DNA from: Bacteroidota bacterium
GTDB taxonomy: Bacteria > Bacteroidota > Bacteroidia > Cytophagales > Cyclobacteriaceae
DNA length: 7,918 bases
Assembly (NCBI GenBank): GCA_023417955.1
Contig: JAEZDW010000316.1
Location: 1-7,918 of the forward strand
Reading direction: 5' to 3'
The translations under genes and the position numbers were made by a program. Below, piece by piece: positions 5,604 through 7,918 of the stretch. Under the pieces are notes generated by a model, which saw only the letters and a list, made by a program, of their open reading frames with translations, had not been told where the DNA came from and searched no databases. The number at the start of each line of letters is the position of its first letter. Position 1 is the stretch's first letter.

Positions 5604-6668
5604 ATGACTGAGACGCTCAGGATCGAGGTCGAACGTGTATTGCATTCACGTCGATCACAAACCGATCTTTCAAAGATTCCTTTTGGAAAAGTTTATACCG
5701 ACCACATGTTTGTCGCCGATTACCGGGAGGGCGAATGGGCAAACCCGCGTATCATACCATTTGGTTATATAGCGGTAAGCCCGGCGACGCCGGCACTGCA
5801 TTATGGTCAATCGATTTTTGAAGGCATCAAAGCGCATAAGTCGCCTGGCGGTGAAATTTTGATTTTCAGACCCATCGATAACTGGCGGCGCATGAATATT
5901 TCAGCTGAACGCATGTGTATGCCGCGCGTTCCGGAAGACCTTTTTATTGAAGGAATGCGCGAGCTTGTTGAACTCGACAAAGCATGGATTCCGGACCAGG
6001 AAGGTTCGTCGCTCTACATCAGGCCGTTCATGTTTTCTGCAGATGAATACATTGGCATCCGGCCGTCGGAGTCATTTACATTTATGATCATTTTGAGTCC
6101 TGCCGGTGCGTATTATTCTTCACCGGTCAAAGTGAGAATCGAAACCCACTTCACGCGTGCAATAGCGGGAGGAACGGGTTACGCAAAAGCAGGTGGTAAC
6201 TACGGCGGCGCGATCTATCCGGCTAAACTTGCGCAGGATGCGGGTTACCACCAACTTATCTGGACAGACGGCAAAGAACATAAGTTCATTGAAGAGTCAG
6301 GAACGATGAATGTCATGTTTGTTATTGATGGTCGACTTATAACACCACCATTAAGCGATTCCATTCTTGCCGGCATAACACGCGACAGCGTTCTCCATCT
6401 TGCCCGCCGCGATGGTATAACGGTTGAAGAGCGGCCCATTGCCGTTGACGAAGTGATTGACGGACTAAAATCCGGACGACTGACCGAAGCTTTTGGTGCC
6501 GGGACTGCAGCAACGATCGCACCGATTATCACAATTGGTGTTGACAAAGAAGATTACACACTCGCCCCTGTCGATCAATGGAAAATTGCGCCGGCACTAT
6601 TGAATGAATTGAACGCGATCAAGTACGGCAAAGTGAAAGATGAGCATAACTGGATCGTAAAAATTTGA
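5604..6668 (+). CDS. ilvE: Branched-chain amino acid aminotransferase (fold type IV PLP enzyme)
   Basis: This enzyme interconverts leucine, isoleucine and valine with their 2-oxo acids using glutamate/2-oxoglutarate, the last step of branched-chain amino acid synthesis and the first of their breakdown. The 354-residue protein is of the long BCAT type (Bacillus/mammalian-like). It shows 'H-Y-G-Q-S-I-F-E-G-I-K-A' (66-77), an R140-P-F block, and the PLP lysine K195 in 'GTGYAKAGGNYGG'. The Glu of the E-x-G-T-M-N motif (E230/E231, G233-T-M-N236) contacts the cofactor pyridine nitrogen. Late in the protein, 'LAGITRDSVL' (255-264) and 'EAFGAGTAA' (295-303) line the phosphate and active site. Length and N terminus ('PFGKVYTDHMF') are normal for the family. 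No other ilv or leu gene is nearby, so it is a stand-alone gene with its own candidate promoter. Confidence 0.96.
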   Translation: MTETLRIEVERVLHSRRSQTDLSKIPFGKVYTDHMFVADYREGEWANPRIIPFGYIAVSPATPALHYGQSIFEGIKAHKSPGGEILIFRPIDNWRRMNISAERMCMPRVPEDLFIEGMRELVELDKAWIPDQEGSSLYIRPFMFSADEYIGIRPSESFTFMIILSPAGAYYSSPVKVRIETHFTRAIAGGTGYAKAGGNYGGAIYPAKLAQDAGYHQLIWTDGKEHKFIEESGTMNVMFVIDGRLITPPLSDSILAGITRDSVLHLARRDGITVEERPIAVDEVIDGLKSGRLTEAFGAGTAATIAPIITIGVDKEDYTLAPVDQWKIAPALLNELNAIKYGKVKDEHNWIVKI

Positions 6669-6723
6669 CACGCGAAGACGGGAGCTAAAACTTTTCCGCA
6701 CGGCGGATCATCCTGTCTTTAAC

Positions 6724-7230
6724 ATGAAACTTTTGGTGTTTACGTTGGGCATGATTATCCTGGCTGACTCGATCGACACATGTGCCCAACAACTTCTGCT
6801 CGCAAGGAGGGAGCGCGTGATCTCGCGTTTTGATGTCGGCGACGAAATAAAATATTCGACCCTTCACGCTGGTAAGCGCAAAGGTGTCATATCTTCCATT
6901 TCATCATTCCAATTAATAATAAGCACCGATACCGTCAACGTTGCGGACATTCGGCGCATGGGCAGTGTTGCATCACAAAATAAGGCTGTCTGGAAGTCGC
7001 GTGGTTACAAGGTGCTGCTTGCGGGTGTGCTCCTTGGGCTTGGTGATTATATTACGCTTACCGTTGTACAGGGTAAGGACTATGAACCGGATCGCGGAGT
7101 GCTTATTGTTTCTGCAGCCCTTATTTCTGCAGGGGTCGTTATGATTACGACGGACGCACTCACGCGGATAAACCGGAGTAACCGTCTGGTGGTTATTGAT
7201 GCCGATTCTCACCGTTACAAGTCGCGGTAA
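6724..7230 (+). CDS. Exported or membrane protein of unknown function, first of a tandem pair
   Basis: I do not recognise a characterised family. The 168-residue product begins with a hydrophobic signal-like segment (1-21; a likely signal peptidase I site after T-C-A21). An exported segment follows, with Q22-Q23-L24...E30-x-V32...R35...G39-D40-E41-I42-x-Y44-S45, a small beta-rich stretch to about 90 ending in 'DIRRMGS', and two hydrophobic helices (about 96-115 and 125-143) before a basic tail. The next gene encodes the same arrangement and shares the Q-Q-L / G-D-E-I-x-Y-S pattern at the same offset, so the two are paralogs. Similar small proteins are common as 'hypothetical' in Bacteroidota. 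The start is ATG 6724, 55 bp after ilvE. TGTCTTTA at 6714-6721 is only a weak promoter match, so readthrough from ilvE is possible. Confidence 0.75.
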   Translation: MKLLVFTLGMIILADSIDTCAQQLLLARRERVISRFDVGDEIKYSTLHAGKRKGVISSISSFQLIISTDTVNVADIRRMGSVASQNKAVWKSRGYKVLLAGVLLGLGDYITLTVVQGKDYEPDRGVLIVSAALISAGVVMITTDALTRINRSNRLVVIDADSHRYKSR

Positions 7231-7252
7231 CGAATCAATCTCCCATCTTGAT

Positions 7253-7260
7253 TATCTTTA
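7253..7260 (+). promoter_or_regulatory. Possible -7 element before the second paralog
   Basis: TATCTTTA differs from TAnnTTTG only in the last base and ends 4 nt before the ATG at 7265, inside the 34-bp gap between the two paralogs. No -33 TTG lies at the right distance. If active it would give an essentially leaderless transcript. Confidence 0.3.
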
Positions 7261-7264
7261 TGCA

Positions 7265-7792
7265 ATGTCACGCCTTCTTGTTGCTGTAACTTTCTTGTGT
7301 TCACTTTCTGCGATGGCCCAGGGCTCTGAACAACAACTCATCATACTAAAGGGCGAGAAGGTTTTGCTTCGCTTGTTTCCCGGTGATGAGATTACTTACT
7401 CGCTGAAGGGTTCTCGTCAGATGCGACGCAGCTACGTTAACAACCTCTCGGATACGGCCGTGACGCTTCACAGAACGGTGGTACCACTCCATCAATTTGA
7501 TCGAATCTATTTCAAACGCAGTTCGTTTGCCAACGTAGTCGGAGGCGTACTTGTAACAGGCGGCGTCGGATATTTTCTAGTCGACCAGATAAACGTCGTC
7601 CTTGTTCATGGAGAGTCGGCTAATCTGGATAAAAACGTCACTATTGCTTCTGCTGCGATGCTGGGTGTTGGCCTGCCTTTGTTTCTGATCAGGAAAAACT
7701 ACTGCAAAATCGGGCGAAAGTACCGATTACGGGTTGTCGACCACCGTTCCGGGTTTTACCGTCCTGATCTCAGGCAGTCGGCGTTTGATTAA
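7265..7792 (+). CDS. Exported or membrane protein of unknown function, second of a tandem pair
   Basis: The 175-residue product has a clear signal peptide (1-18, cleavage expected after A16-M17-A18 before Q19). The mature start carries Q23-Q24-L25...E31-x-V33...R36...G40-D41-E42-I43-x-Y45-S46, one residue out of step with the preceding protein. A beta-rich segment ending 'FDRIYFKRSS' (78-87) and two hydrophobic helices (about 89-107 and 125-142) follow, then a basic tail with 'RLRVVDHRSGFY', matching 'RLVVIDADSHRY' of the neighbour. The N-terminal domain may lie in the periplasm with the two helices as a membrane hairpin; that is inference. I chose ATG 7265 because it puts the signal peptide at the N terminus. 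An in-frame upstream start (7196) would add 23 residues and overlap the first paralog. Function unknown. Confidence 0.75.
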   Translation: MSRLLVAVTFLCSLSAMAQGSEQQLIILKGEKVLLRLFPGDEITYSLKGSRQMRRSYVNNLSDTAVTLHRTVVPLHQFDRIYFKRSSFANVVGGVLVTGGVGYFLVDQINVVLVHGESANLDKNVTIASAAMLGVGLPLFLIRKNYCKIGRKYRLRVVDHRSGFYRPDLRQSAFD

Positions 7793-7813
7793 ACGAAAAC
7801 ACCGGTATATTTG
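7784..7813 (+). promoter_or_regulatory. Bacteroidota-type promoter for prfB
   Basis: TTTG (7784-7787) and TATATTTG (7806-7813) match both halves of the Bacteroidota primary sigma consensus exactly, with an 18-nt spacer. This is the best promoter in the window. The -33 box lies within the last codons of the preceding gene. Transcription should begin near 7817-7819, leaving a leader of about 22-24 nt that is A-rich and lacks a Shine-Dalgarno sequence. Confidence 0.75.
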
Positions 7814-7840
7814 CACCTTTAAAAAATTAACATTCACCAA

Positions 7841-7918
7841 ATGACAACAGATCAATTGAAAGATTTGAAGGCTCGTGTTAGCGCCTTGAGGAGGTATCTT
7901 TGACTACGATCGCAAGAT
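7841..7918 (+). CDS. prfB: Peptide chain release factor 2, N-terminal start with programmed +1 frameshift (runs off the right edge)
   Basis: RF2 recognises UAA and UGA stop codons and triggers release of the finished protein from the ribosome. Only the first 78 bases are here. ATG 7841 opens a frame of 20 codons (MTTDQLKDLKARVSALRRYL) that ends in TGA at 7901-7903. Skipping one base (T7901) continues in the +1 frame as D-Y-D-R-K, recreating the 'R-x-Y-L-D-Y-D-x-K' start that is diagnostic of RF2. The reading is an intact gene with a recoding site, not a pseudogene: the stop lies exactly in the known context. The gene has a strong promoter at 7784-7813 and an A-rich leader typical of Bacteroidota starts. 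Regulation is autogenous: when RF2 is scarce the UGA is read slowly, frameshifting rises, and more RF2 is made. The GGQ domain lies beyond the window. Confidence 0.93.
7889..7904 (+). promoter_or_regulatory. prfB +1 programmed ribosomal frameshift site
   Basis: The elements are in order: internal Shine-Dalgarno AGGAGG (7889-7894), 3-nt spacer TAT, slippery codon CTT (7898-7900), stop TGA (7901-7903) and C at 7904. This matches the Escherichia coli site AGGGGG-TAT-CTT-TGA-C in every spacing, with a stronger anti-SD match. Peptidyl-tRNA-Leu slips from CUU to UUU, and GAC (Asp) is decoded next. Confidence 0.95.

Noticed and set aside
7196..7264. Upstream start for the second paralog
   Set aside because: It would overlap the first paralog and bury the signal peptide. 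ATG 7265 gives a clean N-terminal signal sequence.
7901..7903. The in-frame TGA as evidence that prfB is a pseudogene
   Set aside because: The surrounding AGGAGG-TAT-CTT-TGA-C is the exact RF2 recoding signal and the +1 frame restores the family sequence.
1..7918. CRISPR array, tRNA, rRNA, insertion sequence or phage genes
   Set aside because: I saw no regularly spaced repeats, no cloverleaf-like sequence, no transposase or integrase motifs and no terminal inverted repeats.

Overview
The window looks like a stretch of ordinary housekeeping chromosome from a member of the Bacteroidota, probably a cytophagia-type lineage with moderate GC. Four things point there. Start codons have no Shine-Dalgarno sequence. 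Intergenic gaps carry the Bacteroidota promoter element TAnnTTTG. A DUF3667 protein (zinc ribbon plus membrane domain) is present, a family I know mainly from this phylum. The branched-chain aminotransferase and the small signal-peptide proteins also have a Bacteroidota look. The finer placement is inference.

Layout. On the minus strand at the left are the first 69 codons of a MATE-family efflux transporter (cut by the window edge), preceded by a Nudix hydrolase of the ADP-ribose pyrophosphatase type. A 123-bp divergent gap carries a promoter facing each way. Everything from 908 rightward is on the plus strand: ribonuclease HII (rnhB), a DUF3667 membrane protein 4 bp behind it, an NRDE/TANGO2 protein, an alpha/beta hydrolase, a lone MacB/LolD-type ABC ATPase, a PduO-type cobalamin adenosyltransferase, a branched-chain aminotransferase (ilvE), two tandem paralogous exported proteins of unknown function, and the first 78 bases of prfB (release factor 2).

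The genes do not form one pathway. Small groups (Nudix-MATE, rnhB-DUF3667, perhaps NRDE-hydrolase, the paralog pair) may be cotranscribed, but most genes have their own candidate promoter.

The most notable item is at the right edge. The prfB reading frame meets an in-frame TGA after 20 codons, inside the context AGGAGG-TAT-CTT-TGA-C. This is the classical +1 programmed frameshift site by which RF2 controls its own synthesis. It is a known system, but a gene caller working on this window would miss the gene entirely. Also worth a second look: exact TAnnTTTG elements placed only 3-4 nt before start codons (possible leaderless mRNAs), the tandem pair of unknown exported proteins, and an Asp-for-Glu change in the Nudix box. 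I found no mobile element, CRISPR array, tRNA, rRNA or clear novel system.
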